A DNA stretch of 64,000 nucleotides, from assembly GCA_022497145.1 (NCBI GenBank), contig MU385887.1, positions 233,428 to 297,427 of the forward strand. Direction: 5' to 3'. The DNA comes from Rostrohypoxylon terebratum (taxonomy: Eukaryota; Ascomycota; Sordariomycetes; Xylariales; Hypoxylaceae). The notes under the pieces are model-generated. The model was not told the origin of the DNA. It did not search any database and saw only the letters and a list, made by a program, of their open reading frames with translations. A program made the position numbers and the translations under genes. The stretch's first letter is position 1; the number at the start of each line of letters is the position of its first letter. This document shows positions 35,901 to 47,554 of the stretch, one piece after another.

Positions 35901-38292
35901 CTCTCAAGCATATCCGAATTTCGTCTATTCAAGCTATTACCCCTATTCACCTATTCCCAATCTAGAGTTTAGATATACTAGCTCTTACAACGTTGCTATC
36001 GCGATTCTCCAGCACTATTACTGTAGGAGCAGCTGGTAGTCGGAAGGGTTTTCACGGCTTTGACCGACGAGTTACAAAGATTCACTTAAATTAATACAAA
36101 CGGCGCCAACGACTTTCGAAGCAACGTTTGCCTGAAAAGCAATTCGCACCAGGGCAAAATCTCCTGGCAAATATAATCAGTGGCACAGCAACTGCACAGA
36201 ACTGCACAGCACTGCACAACTCAATCAAGAAAAGCAGGAAACGCCAAGCCTTTTTTTTCCCTTTACCCTGGTCTTAGTGGTTTAGTTCTTCGCCATATAG
36301 ATCCATGGATGCCACTATCACCATCTGGCCATTGCGTAAAACATTCGCCCTTCATTTTTCTTAGTCGTCCGCTCGTTCCCTCGTTCCCTCGTTCCCTCAT
36401 TCTCGCAAAGTCCTCGCAAAGTTTTCGCGAAATTTCTCACACAAGACTCAATATTTCACGTGGCGTAGGATTGCCACAATTGTAAAAGCGCAAAGCGAGA
36501 GCTCGGTTCCAAGGTTCTCTTCTCTCTAAGGATCACTTACACCTCCAGTTTAAGTACTACTTATCGGCCGACTTAACAAGTTGAGGCGCTTACTCGCATA
36601 AAACCTCCGACAAGTTACGAACTAATATTGGATTAGACAGCACCACTGACTTCGTTGTCCATCTCCGTAAACAAAGGACCTAATCTACATGCGTAGATGT
36701 ATTATATAGGCTCGGATATATCTCTCCAAATTCTACAGAATACCAAAAGTATGACGACAGGAAGAGAAGGTTACTGCTAAAAGCTGGGGAATATCGGATT
36801 AAAAAAAATACATACCAACCAATCTGCCAATGCCATCCGATACCTGACAACCCCGTCAATATCTACATAGGTACCGTCTAATATCATTGCCACCCAATTT
36901 GTCGATTTTCGAGATTGAGATTGAAGACGAGGGAAAGGTGCTCCACTCGTCGCATTGTCTCACCGTTGCATCGTCTCATCTCTACTACCCACTTTTGGGC
37001 ACCTTACCTACAGGTTCCCCTCCTTTCGAATCTAGGACTTTTCGACCCTCTCTATCTTCGCAGATGTTAATAGACTCCCTTGGGCCTTCAGCCTTATTAT
37101 CCTAGAATTCCTACCTTGGCCTACCTCGGCCAACCTCGCCCTTCGACCTGGACCAACTGGATTCACTGGTACAGACCGCGCATTTTCCAGTGCATACTCC
37201 ATACGGAAGCATACGGCGGCATACGTTACTAGGTATACCACACAATAATTACTGGGCATTCCAATACCGACGTCCAATCCATTCATCCATTAGTACTGCG
37301 TATTACACTGCCAGCTCGTCCCTAGCGCGGTCAGCTACATCAGCCACAGTGGGCACTGGACTCGAATAGAGCGGACAAGGAATAATAGTGATAGGCTGGT
37401 TTGACGGAACCAGTTCTGATTGATCCTACTCGACGGTACTGTCCCACCACCTTCTATTTTCTTACACTAAACTGGACCCCAAATCAAAGCCGTCCCGCCC
37501 TCTTTATTAATCCAAGTCCTTTAGGTCCTACAGCACTGCAGAAAACCTACATACGACCAAACGCAGCGAGCCCAGCGAGCCCAGTGAACCCTAGTAGGAC
37601 TTCTAGATTCTTGACAGGATTGTACTTGTACAATACAGTCGCAAGTACCCACGCATTACCGCCAGCTGCACCTGCACCTTCACATACTCTTTTGGCTTTT
37701 GGCCTACATACCCGCCCAGGAACCTTACCTAGGACCTAGGGTACGCATTAAAGGGACCTGAGAGACTTGGGAGCCCTAGGAAACCCAGGAACCCGTTGTA
37801 ACTACCTAGGAACTACGACAGCCTACGCCTCGCTCGGTTACTGCTAAGGTTAGGCCAAGGGACGGACTGGGACAAGGGACTGTTTTCTACCACCTTTAGG
37901 ACTATTCCAGCTATTCCAGGGCTATCCCAAACGCTTGGAAGACCTAGCGGCACCTGAGTTGCTAGCTGGAGGAACGCGCCCAACCAATTCCCGCTTCTCA
38001 CGTCGCTCTTACACTTCGTGTGGGAGACGATCCGACGCCAACCTAACCGCCTTGTTTCCCGTCTTCTCAGGATTCAAGTCAGCACAGCAACTTTTAGTTC
38101 CCTTGCTCAGCCCAGCCTGCCTTATCGTATCCCGGTCTAGCAAGCAAGCGTACCTAGTGTACCTAGTGAATCCCACCTCAATTCAGATCACACCTTGGGA
38201 AAAGTCCTTCCCATCTGTCTTTTGTGATCCTCTTTTTTTTCCTTTCTTCCTTTTCCTCTTCTTCTTTTTTCTCTCCGAATTCTAACTTCCTT
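32939..38292. other. 5.3 kb region without recognisable gene
   Basis: A 68-codon frame at 33088-33294 (+) has no ATG near its start and no recognised motif. The rest shows no long frames. There are ACCTAGGT-type words (near 35451, 37725, 37806) and TA-rich stretches. The last kilobase before 38293 is rich in pyrimidine and CCxAG runs and probably holds the promoter and leader of the Hsp70-like gene. Confidence 0.55.
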
Positions 38293-40773
38293 ATGAATTC
38301 GTTAAATTTGAATTCCCGCTTCAAGCTAGGACTAGGGAAACGGAAATCTACAGCCAGCATCCCCTCTACTAGTTCGCCTCCTGAAATTCCGCGGCCTGCT
38401 ACGTCGACCCCGACCCCTCCAGCTCCAGCTCAAATACCGCAGCAGTTCCCACCGAACCAAAATCTACCTTACCCCCCTCCCGGTTCCGCCCCCTCCATAC
38501 CAGCTTCGTCTTCCCAGACGAGCCTCCCGATAATGAACCATCCCGGTGCTGGACCTCGTCCACCTAGTTATAGTACTGCAAATTTTCAACCTCAACAGCC
38601 CATCGGTCGAACTAGTCCTTTAACTCAAGGCCCTGCCCGCACTCCTCCATCCCAGATGGCCGGTGGCCCTCCTCCTATCAATACTGGCGCTCCCGTATCA
38701 GGCTATCCTCCTCAGATGCACATGCCGCCGGGTGCGCAACCTCCTCCAGGTGTTCCCGGTGGTCCTCCTGGATACGCTGGCTATCCACCGCCTGCTCCTG
38801 CTCCCCAACCGACTAATACGATGGCGTCGTACGGCCGACCGGCCGCCGAAGTGGAAGGAAACAGCCGGAGTAAGGCTCAGCTGATTGTCGGAATTGACTT
38901 TGTACGTTCTCCTCTCTAGACGATTTTTTTTAAATCCGTATTTTTGTATTCGTTCATGCTTTTTGGCTAACAATGCGAAACGTAGGGCACAACCTTCTCC
39001 GGTGTCGCATTTGCATTTGCAACTAATAACGAAGCGAAGGAGGACATTATCACAGAATGGCCCGGCGCCGGATCGTATACCAAACAAAAGGTAGTGTGCT
39101 CGGAGGCCGTGGTGCAATCATATGATCCGGGAAAACTAACGTCACATAGATTCCGACTGTATTGTATTACGATCAGTACCAGAAAGTCGTCGGATGGGGT
39201 CCGGATATCGCTGATGCCCTAGCACCGACGGGATACCCGAAGCCTGGCGTTCAGAAGGTGGAATGGTTCAAGCTCCAGCTTATGCTGTCTGGAAATACCT
39301 ACATCGACCCTATTAACCTACCCCCTCTACCTCCAGGAAAGTCTGAGATCGACGTGGCCGCGGATTATCTATTTAAGCTTCGACAAGCTATGCGAACAGC
39401 GTTGCAGAAGACACTGGGTGAGGTGTTCAACCGAGAGGAGCGAAATATTCGTTACTACCTGACCGTACCGGCTATTTGGAATGATGCTGGCAAGGCTGCT
39501 ACGAGAGCTGCCGCGATCCAAGCTGGGTTCCTCAGGGATGAGAACGACAACAGATTGACGCTTGTCAGTGAACCGGAGGCTGCGTCGCTGTTCTGTGCCA
39601 AGACCGGTCTCCTGAACCTGAAAGTGCACGACGCTATTCTGATCGTCGATTGTGGTGGTGGTACCGTCGATTTGATTGCTTATGAAGTCGAGGACGAAAA
39701 CCCATTCACCGTCGCGGAATGCACGGCCGGTTCTGGTGACTCGTGTGGTTCTACGGCCCTCAACAGGAATTTTAGTAATATTCTCCGAACAAAAATTCGG
39801 AAGATGAAGCTACCGGACGGATCTAAGACTGCTGGTCGTGTGTATGCCAAGTGTATCATGGACTTCGAGAACCGAATCAAGGCCGACTTCAGGAATAACG
39901 GTCAGAAGTGGGCTGTGGACGTGGGTATCGAGGCCGAATTTCCCGAGGCCGGTATTGAAGAAGGTTACATGACTTTCACAAACGAGGAAATCCTGCAGTG
40001 TTTCGAACCCGTCGTCAACCGAATTCTTGAGCTCGTGCGAAACCAGATTATCGCGATCCAAGCCCAGAATCGGACGTTGCAAAACATCCTAGTAGTGGGT
40101 GGTTTTGGTGCTTCTGAGTACCTTTTCCAGCAGATCAAGCTTCACGTTCCCCCTCAATTCCAGTCTAAGGTTGTGCGACCCATGGACTCCGTTGCCGCTA
40201 TTGTGAAGGGTGCCGTCACTGCTGGTATTACCGAACGTGTTATTACGCACCGTGTGGCTCGTCGTCACTACCTTATGGCTACTTTGCAGCCCTTTAAGGA
40301 AGGCTATCACCCCGAAGCTTACCGTGTGCCCTCGCTCGATGGTAAGGACCGATGCAAGTTCACACGGCAGATTTTCGTGCAAAAGGGCCAGAAGGTTAAG
40401 ATTGGCGAGCCGGTCAAAGTATCATTTTTCCGACAGGTGGCTCCTGGTGCTACTCTCATGTACGAAGATATCCTGTACGCCTGTGACGATGATGTCTGCC
40501 CGGAGTACACGAAAGATCCTCGTAAGTTGTCCAATCATCCCACAATCAGCTTGAGACTAACACATTTTTTTAGGCATAAAGGAAGTAGTCACCCTTACAT
40601 CCGATCTATCACGTAAGAACCTCGAGAAAGACTTTGAGCGTATGGACACGCCACAGGGAACCTTTTACAGAGTCTATTTCGACATCTACCTCACTCTCGA
40701 TGGTTCCGAATTCAGTGCCGAGTTAGTCTGCCAGGGAGAGGTTATGGGCCGCTGCAGATCTAGATTCAGGTAG
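38293..40773 (+). CDS. Hsp70-like actin-fold ATPase with Pro-rich N-terminus
   Basis: Four exons (38293-38901, 38986-39090, 39150-40521, 40574-40773) give 761 residues. The first 195 or so residues are Pro/Ser/Gln/Gly-rich and disordered (PPGVPGGPPGYAGYPPP). The ATPase domain then begins with the phosphate-1 motif VGIDFGTTFSGVAF, split by intron 1 right after GIDF. Next come phosphate-2 ILIVDCGGGTVDLIAYEV and the adenosine motif ILVVGGFGASEYLF. The substrate-binding half is short and unlike canonical Hsp70, and there is no EEVD or KDEL tail. This matches the expanded fungal group of Hsp70-like proteins with HSPA12-type organisation, whose clients are mostly unknown. A nucleotide-dependent chaperone or scaffold role is inference. 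Confidence 0.9.
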
Positions 40774-42252
40774 AATAGTTGTGATGAGGGAGGTGGATGT
40801 TATTCATGATTGGGATCCTTTTAAACTAACGTCTTCGTCTACTTCGATGCTTTTAATAGCCTTCAAATGATACCTCGTTATAAAAGAGCAACAACGTACT
40901 CGAATTAATCGGCGATCTAGTAATGCGAGGAAGGAAAGAAGTTTTTGAAATATATATGTTCTGCTGATTGACCGTTGTCACTCAGAGGAGTTCCCCTTCT
41001 ATGGAATTGAATTGGCGAAAGAGGGTTGATCATAGCGAAATCGATGCCATTTGATAGGTTGACAGATGGGTTGAGGTTTGCATGAGCGGAATTTCCACTC
41101 GCCTTTTGCTATCACTAGGCACGATAGGCAACTCAACAATCCAGTAAAATATTGGTCATGATAGTTTGATTCTTCTGTCGTTCTGTGATCTGGTATATAA
41201 ATTCTTTACCTCTGCTAGCAGGCTTCTGTGGGGTATGAGCATTGTACCTACGTAAGACTTTAAGTAGATACATACTGATAATACCTACCTAGTAGGTATG
41301 TGCCACATTGTGCCTGCTCGTCTATGTACACTGCAGATGTAGCTCTTGTTCAAACTCTGGTAAAAAGTGGGAGATGCTTTTTCAGCGAAGCAAGATAGGT
41401 CATTTTTTACCCGGCCGTAAGAGAAAGGAGACGCATGCGCGATGACATCGATAGCGATGTAGTACGAGCTCGGGCCACCTGGTGATATATTGAAATTTGG
41501 GGTAGGTAGGACGGGCAGGACGGGCAGGACAAGGGCTGAGCTACCCCTGACTATTACGGCAAAACCTCCAGGGCTGGTAGCCAGTTGCAACTGCGTCATC
41601 ACTCATTCCTCCTTCAGTAGAAGGAACCGTCTCCCTCCAGTCACTTCCAGGTTCCCTAAGCTGATCAGGTGTAACACCTACGGTAATTCATTATGGCTTC
41701 GTTCTATATCATCAAACCTCCTTGAAGGTCATTCACCTTTCCTATCAACTCTTCACGTCATTTTTAGGATATATCAACCTTTGTATAAACAATATATTAT
41801 CCGATCAACACCTATTTCTCCTCTTCTCGTATCCTGTTCCTGCTTTACCCTCAGCTTCTCGTCCGTTGGTAACCAATATCAAGGAGAGATCTTCATGGGA
41901 AATACTCGATTGGCCCCAGCGATCTACTACCTCGATATTATTCATCGTACGTCACCAATTACCAGGCCCTTTCGTTGAATCAACCTATTGTGAATCGGTT
42001 TCTACCGGGGCCAAGTCTCGAATCGTCGACGAATTCGTTCACCAAATTCAACTTCAGAAAACTGACCGAAGCTTGTATTTACAACGACAAAATTACGGCC
42101 AGTGATTTCCGACTAAGCCCTTGGAACTACATGGTTGTCGTTCGATAATGAGTTATCTATTTACTATTCTTCGATCAAAACGGATTATCTGTGGCTACTT
42201 ATCCAATCTGACTATACCGCCACTCCGGAGCAACTACAAGCTTGCAGAATAG
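40774..42252. other. Intergenic region, promoter and leader of the thaumatin-like gene
   Basis: This 1.5 kb lies between two plus-strand genes. It carries GGACGGGCA direct repeats near 41507-41530 and a TACCTACCTAGTAGGTA palindromic word near 41282. No gene is recognised; short frames at 41490-42105 have no motif. Confidence 0.6.
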
Positions 42253-43586
42253 ATGACTGACTCTGCGCAAGCGCAGAAGCACGGTGTCATGCCTTGGTGG
42301 CCACGGAACCACCACCCTCGGCGTGGTATTCTGGGGACCGCGCCATCACTGAATGCCGCTCTCATCTTATCGTCTCTGGTCGCCCAAGCTGGCGCTGTCG
42401 TGTACCCAGTCAACCACGAGCTGTATAAATTCGACTACCTGGGTCCCAATAGACAATATCTAGGGACAAGTCGTCCTTTTACCAAGCGCGACAAACCTAT
42501 CCCATTGATCATCACCAACAATTGTGGAGATACGCTATGGCCTGGTATTAGAACTCAGCATGGCGATCCTCCTGACTTTCACGGCTTCGAACTTGCACCC
42601 GGAGAATCCAAGCACCAGACCGTCGGCCCGACATGGCAAGGCAGAATTTGGGGCCGTACGAACTGTACTGTTAGCGGGGATACGGCGACATGCAAAACAG
42701 GTGACTGTTTTGGTAAATTAGATTGCGAATATGGTGTAAGTTAAACAAGAAGATCTGCAAAGGGTTGTGTTAGTAGCTGATGATAAGGTAGGGAGCCACT
42801 CCTGCTACCCTTGCCGAATTCAACCTCGCAGGCGGCAGCACAGGCACACAAACCTTTTACGACATTTCGCTCGTCGATGGTTATAATCTACCCATGGCGG
42901 TAGTATACCATCCGGCAGATAACACGACCTACATCCCCCCAAATCTCGTAAACCCCTCGTGCATTGGAACATCCGGATATCTCGCCGCCTTCAGTAAGAC
43001 TGGGCTCACCTACACTAACTCAACCTATCCCATGCCGTACGAGGACATCCAGTCCAACACGGACCTGTCTAACTGGTGTCCGTGGGACTTGCAGGCGTTC
43101 CCGCCGGAGAAGCCCGGAGACGGGGTATACCCGTACCCGGACGACAACCTGGAGCGGCCGGTATTCGACCCCTGCAAGAGCGCGTGCGCATACTCGAACG
43201 ATCCGCAGGATTGCTGCACGGGAGAGTACGACGACCCGTGGGTGTGCGAGCCGAGCAAGTACTCGGTCAACGCGAAGGCTATGTGCCCGGACGCGTACAG
43301 CTACGCCTTCGACGACCAGACCTCGACGTTTATTATACCGAGCGGGGGCGGCTGGGAGGTCATCTTCTGCCCCGCGGGTCGGAGCACGAATATACTGGCC
43401 ACGTTCAATAACGAGCTCAGGTCCATAGCGGCCGGAAGGGGGGTCACGAGTTTGGTTAGGGAGAAAGCGGCGAATAGGACTTTCATCGAGTCTAAGCAGA
43501 GAAGCGCGGCGGCAGGGCTGCGGCTGCAAAAGATTGGTATTGCCGTTTTGGGTGTTGGTTTGGTGGTTGGGATTGTGGTGTTGTGA
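42253..43586 (+). CDS. Thaumatin-like protein, membrane- or GPI-attached
   Basis: Two exons (42253-42735 and 42792-43586) joined in phase 0 (CEYG-GATPATLAEF) give 425 residues. The thaumatin fold begins at PLIITNNCGDTLWPGI. The family signature is visible as TCKTGDCFG, then TPATLAEFNL and FYDISLVDGYNLP. The protein is Cys-rich in its second half (CKSACAY, QDCCTGEY), consistent with eight disulfides. The N-terminus carries about 28 polar residues, then a hydrophobic stretch (LNAALILSSLVAQAGAVV) that could be a signal anchor or a signal peptide with a long n-region. The C-terminus ends in a hydrophobic tail (GIAVLGVGLVVGIVVL) preceded by small residues (RSAAAG), which fits a GPI-attachment signal. 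Likely location is cell wall or plasma membrane. Fungal members may bind or cleave beta-1,3-glucan. A later start at residue 13 (MPWWPRN) is also possible. Confidence 0.9.
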
Positions 43587-44640
43587 TTCCCTAGAAATTG
43601 GGTATGATATGAAGAACAACATATGGGATACGAATCGGCGTTCAGGGGTATGGTACAAACTTGAGTTCATGATATACCCACTAGAGAGGATTGACGAGGA
43701 GACGGCAACGGGCTCGCGGGTAAGGAAATTGAAGTGATCCGGAACATAGACGAACGGCTGGGCTGGGGTGTAGATGGACTCGGGTCATTCTACACAGAGG
43801 GAAGGGAGGCCCTGGGTTACTGGTGACCTAGGATCACACACAACCTTCGTACATACACGTACTCCTAGACAGATTATTGATACCCCTTTTTTCTTATTTT
43901 TACAAAAATTGAGAAACTCGAAGTGTTCATCATCGCCAAGTTTATCCATATCTGACTAACTCATTTTTCGAGACTTCAGAAAACAAAAATATCTACAATT
44001 TCTCGACCATGACCAGTGCCTCGTTGCTCTTATGTTAAGCTTCATACGATATCATGAGTTGGTATGCTTCTTTTTACTCCGACTTTAAAGGTCACGATTA
44101 CTTCTCGCCGTGTAGGTACGTACTTATGTAGAAGGCACGGATCACATAAATCTTGGCGTCGTCATCATACTACTAGTACTAGGTAGATTCAGTTGTCCAG
44201 CGGTTCATTTGATTAGCTAATCTTATTGGGTAGAGGTACGTACCTAGTCTAGTACTAGGTACATAGGTACCTAGTGTAGTGCATTTCTATTAATAGCCGG
44301 AATCGCGCAAGTGAAGATTCCGATATCCACCATTTCGCCATCCCTGGCCATTTATTTACATTAACCATACAGCTGTACCCCCAGTCGGTAAAGTGCATTA
44401 CGGATTCGCGGATTCGAGACCCATAAAGACATATTCTTGATGCAACCTCGAGCCTACAAGCAACGACAGCTCCCCTTATCTGCGTCTCGTCGGGTGACCG
44501 GCGAACGCTTAAGCTTCTCGTTTCTCGTGGTGCCAGCGTCACCAGCGTCACCAGCGTCGCCGTCACCGGCACCAGCACCGGCATCACTTATATCACCTAT
44601 ATCCGCACACAGGGGCAAGTTGTGAGGATGTGAATAAGAG
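43587..44640. other. Intergenic region
   Basis: This 1.05 kb lies between two tandem plus-strand genes. It contains dense TAC/TAG palindromic words near 44165-44280 and a run of CACCAGCGT/CACCGGCAC units near 44530-44582, just upstream of the palmitoyltransferase gene. No gene is seen. Confidence 0.6.
44628..44633 (+). promoter_or_regulatory. Minimal start-stop uORF (ATGTGA) before the palmitoyltransferase
   Basis: An ATG followed directly by TGA lies 7 bases upstream of the main ATG at 44641. Such start-stop elements can hold ribosomes and lower translation in other systems. Its presence in the mRNA leader is inferred. Confidence 0.4.
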
Positions 44641-46038
44641 ATGCCTATCATTGAAAGCACTCGAGCTGTGACGCGTTGGACGAGTCGAACAATCCCGGTA
44701 TTTCTGGTTGGCGCCGTTAGCTATTCCACCTACGTTGTTGTCGACAGGGTCTGTTGTGGGTTATAACCTAGCCTCTCGGGTTATTTTTACTAATAATTCG
44801 CTGACGAATCCGCCACACAGCTAGCTACCTCATCAACAAGCGAGCCGAGCTCGGGCCAGCCATCGTTATCCTAGTTCTCTATTTCATACTTCTCATACTG
44901 ATGGTAGGCACCTACCTACGAGCTGTCACGACCGTCCTCCTCGATCCCGGAGTCGTACCACTCGGACCACAAGCGATAGAACAAAGAAAGAGGGAAAGGG
45001 AGAACAGAAAGCATGGATACCAGGGACACGATCTTGAGAGCCGACCCTACTATAATGGAAGCGTCGACACCAATCCAGACAGTCCCGGCCTAGAGAATTT
45101 CTATACTAAGGACGTCTTCGTTTGCGAGGATGATGGTAAACCCAAATGGTGTTCACAATGTTCTAATTGGAAACCAGACCGCGCCCATCACAGTAGCGAG
45201 ATCGACCGATGCGTCCTCCGCATGGATCACTACTGTCCTTGGGTCGGCGGTATGATAGGAGAGAACTGTGAGCCACCACTTATATGCCCTTTCCCAAAAT
45301 CAGGGGCATGCTGACAGCGTTATAGCTTTCAAATTTTTTGTCCAGTTTGTTACCTATACTGCTTGCTACTGTGCTGTTGTACTTGGTTCCGCGGCCTCGA
45401 GTCTCCATAAGCAGATCAATGAAGGATCCCAGTTGGACCCTCATTTCATACCAGTCATCGTTTTAGCTTCATTCTTTGGACTATTTACCTTCCTAATGAC
45501 GGTAACATCGGTACGATATATCTTTCTCAACATGACAAACGTGGATATACTCGGCTCTCAGCGCAAGGTGCATCAATTAGCTGTCCACGTGCCCCGCGGC
45601 ACCGAAGCAACGGACAGATATTCCATAATAACTTATCCGCTCCCCAAACCGGAAGAAGAGACGAACGGCCATTCTAACGACACGGCGCGTCCCCGGTCGG
45701 TGGAAAGCAGGGGCGTGAGTCCGCAGCCGAACCGCTTCAGCCCATCCTCTCGCGACGACCTAGCAAACCGAACTTTCGCGATCCTCAAGACGGAGCCGGG
45801 GGAGAACCCGTGGGATCTCGGGATGTGGAAGAACTGGCAAAGCGTGATGGGCACCAACGTCCTCGACTGGATCCTGCCCTTCCGGAGATCGCCCCTGGTC
45901 AACCACGAGAGCCACGATAGCTTCTACCCCATGGGTCAGGTGCTCGTGGACATGCGCGCCAGGTACAACCTCCACGACCTCGCGATCGGCAGCGGCGGGC
46001 TCGAGATGAAGGAGCTGAGGAGAGGAAACAGGTCTTAG
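44641..46038 (+). CDS. PFA5: DHHC-family palmitoyltransferase, DHYC type (Pfa5-like)
   Basis: Three exons (44641-44755, 44821-45267, 45326-46038) give 424 residues. The Cys-rich domain reads CSQCSNWKPDRAHHSSEIDRC, then MDHYCPWVGGMIGENS with the catalytic tetrad DHYC at about residues 174-177. Tyr replaces the second His, as in yeast Akr1, Akr2 and Pfa5. Four membrane segments are visible: two before the Cys-rich domain (PVFLVGAVSYSTYVVV and AIVILVLYFILLILMV), and two after it (FVQFVTYTACYCAVVLG and IPVIVLASFFGLFTFLM). This is the topology of the family. A TTxE-like motif lies at the end of TM4 (VRYIFLNMTNVD). The long cytosolic tail ends ELRRGNRS. Without ankyrin repeats it is not Akr1, so Pfa5 is the best fit. 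The intron 2 boundary splits the Ser of GENS. Confidence 0.9.
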
Positions 46039-47312
46039 AGATGTGAGCGCAACAATTGATACCCCACTTTTTTTCTTCTCACTTTGGACATTTGGAGTTT
46101 CTGCGGGTAAGAGGGATTACACGGTCTTTTTGGGGGGGTTCGCTCTTGTGGCGTTTTTTGTTGAGACCCGCCGTCCCGATAAGCACTTGGGCAATCGTAC
46201 ATCTTTATTGTAATAGCGGTAGCGCGCGTAATGGTTGAGTCTTGTTCGTTCGGAAGTACATATAGGACGTTATTATTCAATGATATATAATACCTACCTA
46301 GTTAGCCTGATGGGCGAGCGAGCTGAGTTGTGTTTTTAATTAGGTTCTAAGGGATATACGTATAGGGGTTGCTATCTTGGTAAGTGCACATCCATGCGAA
46401 GAATCGATCATCGGGGCTGCAGGGTTGGCTTTGTGGATTATCTCCAACTTTGCCGCTCTTCAACATTCAAACACGACTGAATGTTGACTCGGAATTGGCC
46501 CGAAGGTTCTACTACTAGGTATGTCATATTATCCGATTACTCATTTGGGTAAGTGATATCTGATATATGACAGTATCTAGTAGTGTCAAGGACGTAGATT
46601 GGTCAATCCATCATCTCACCTTAGGTGTGCCTCAGGTATGTGTAGCGGTGAACAGATGTCTTTTTCCACTTTCCCCAGCTTACCCAACTCTCCAACGCAT
46701 TTGGAAGCAGATTACGCCTCATGGGTATTAAATATGCATTCTGTGCATTTCGTCAGACGATATGTGTTTAATTATAACCATATTCGAACCAATTGGAGAT
46801 TAAAGTCTTGGAATAACCTGATATTTTAGGATTCTAAGGGAAGCAACTCCCTATCAGTCCCAAGTCGATGGTGGCACAAAGTTTAAAGTCAGTCATACAT
46901 GAACCCACGTGTGCGCACCATCACATTGCCTACCATGGAATGGGCTTAACTCTCTTCCTTCCCCCTTTTCTTCTTTTACTTCTCAAAGCATTGGAACTTC
47001 AAGGTTGAATTTTGATAACCGGTTGAAATTGTAAATTGAAAGTTGAAACCTCGAGGTTTATCAAAAGAGTGTGCTGGTCATATCTAACAGGAAAAGCAAG
47101 CCGAAATTGGTGCGATATCCTCCCCACCCACGTATCGAAAAAGGTGACAAAACAACAAGAAAGAAGCGAAGAACCCTTATAATAACCACATGAACGAATG
47201 ACAATGTCTATCCCGATCCGATCTAATAACCGTCTAACCCTTGTTGTCTAGGCTCAGTCATCGTACACGATACTATGTATCTCTCAAGCTTCCGAAGTAG
47301 CAAATGTGTTGA
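46039..47312. other. Intergenic region between convergent genes
   Basis: This 1.27 kb lies between the palmitoyltransferase and the small Cys-rich gene. It is AT-rich, with a TACCTACCTAGTTAG word near 46292 and short AAATTGAAAGTTGAAA-type direct repeats near 47020-47050. No gene is recognised. Confidence 0.6.
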
Positions 47313-47554
47313 CTACTCTTCTTTGCAATCGACACACTTTATGTGGCCACAGCCGTCGCACATAGCATCGCTTGGGTCTCCAGCATGGTGGAATAGGTGG
47401 GATTCTTCACAGCTGCTGCATAGTATTGGACCTATCTCAATGTAGTCGGTCTCATCCTGGCAAGATGCGCCACGGCTAGAGCACGGGGAGTGTTCACTGC
47501 ACCTATAAGTTCGTTAGACAAGACATCTTAAAATGGTAGTGGGACTTCTCACAT
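47313..47554 (-). CDS. Small Cys-rich zinc-binding-like protein with split start codon
   Basis: The main exon 47313-47502 reads in one frame through C-x2-C clusters (LCSSCEESHLFHH, then MCDGCGHIKCVDCKEE) to a TAG. Upstream is a textbook short intron: GTGAGA donor at 47552, CTAAC branch and TATAG acceptor at 47503. The exon before it ends in AT, so splicing creates ATG TGC from AT plus G. The same frame upstream meets TGA with no earlier ATG. The product would be 63 residues. The pattern C-x2-C-x4-C-x2-C at the end suggests a zinc knuckle. I do not recognise a named family, though short Cys-rich proteins of this kind are common in ascomycetes. It could instead be the last exon of a longer gene. 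Confidence 0.6.
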
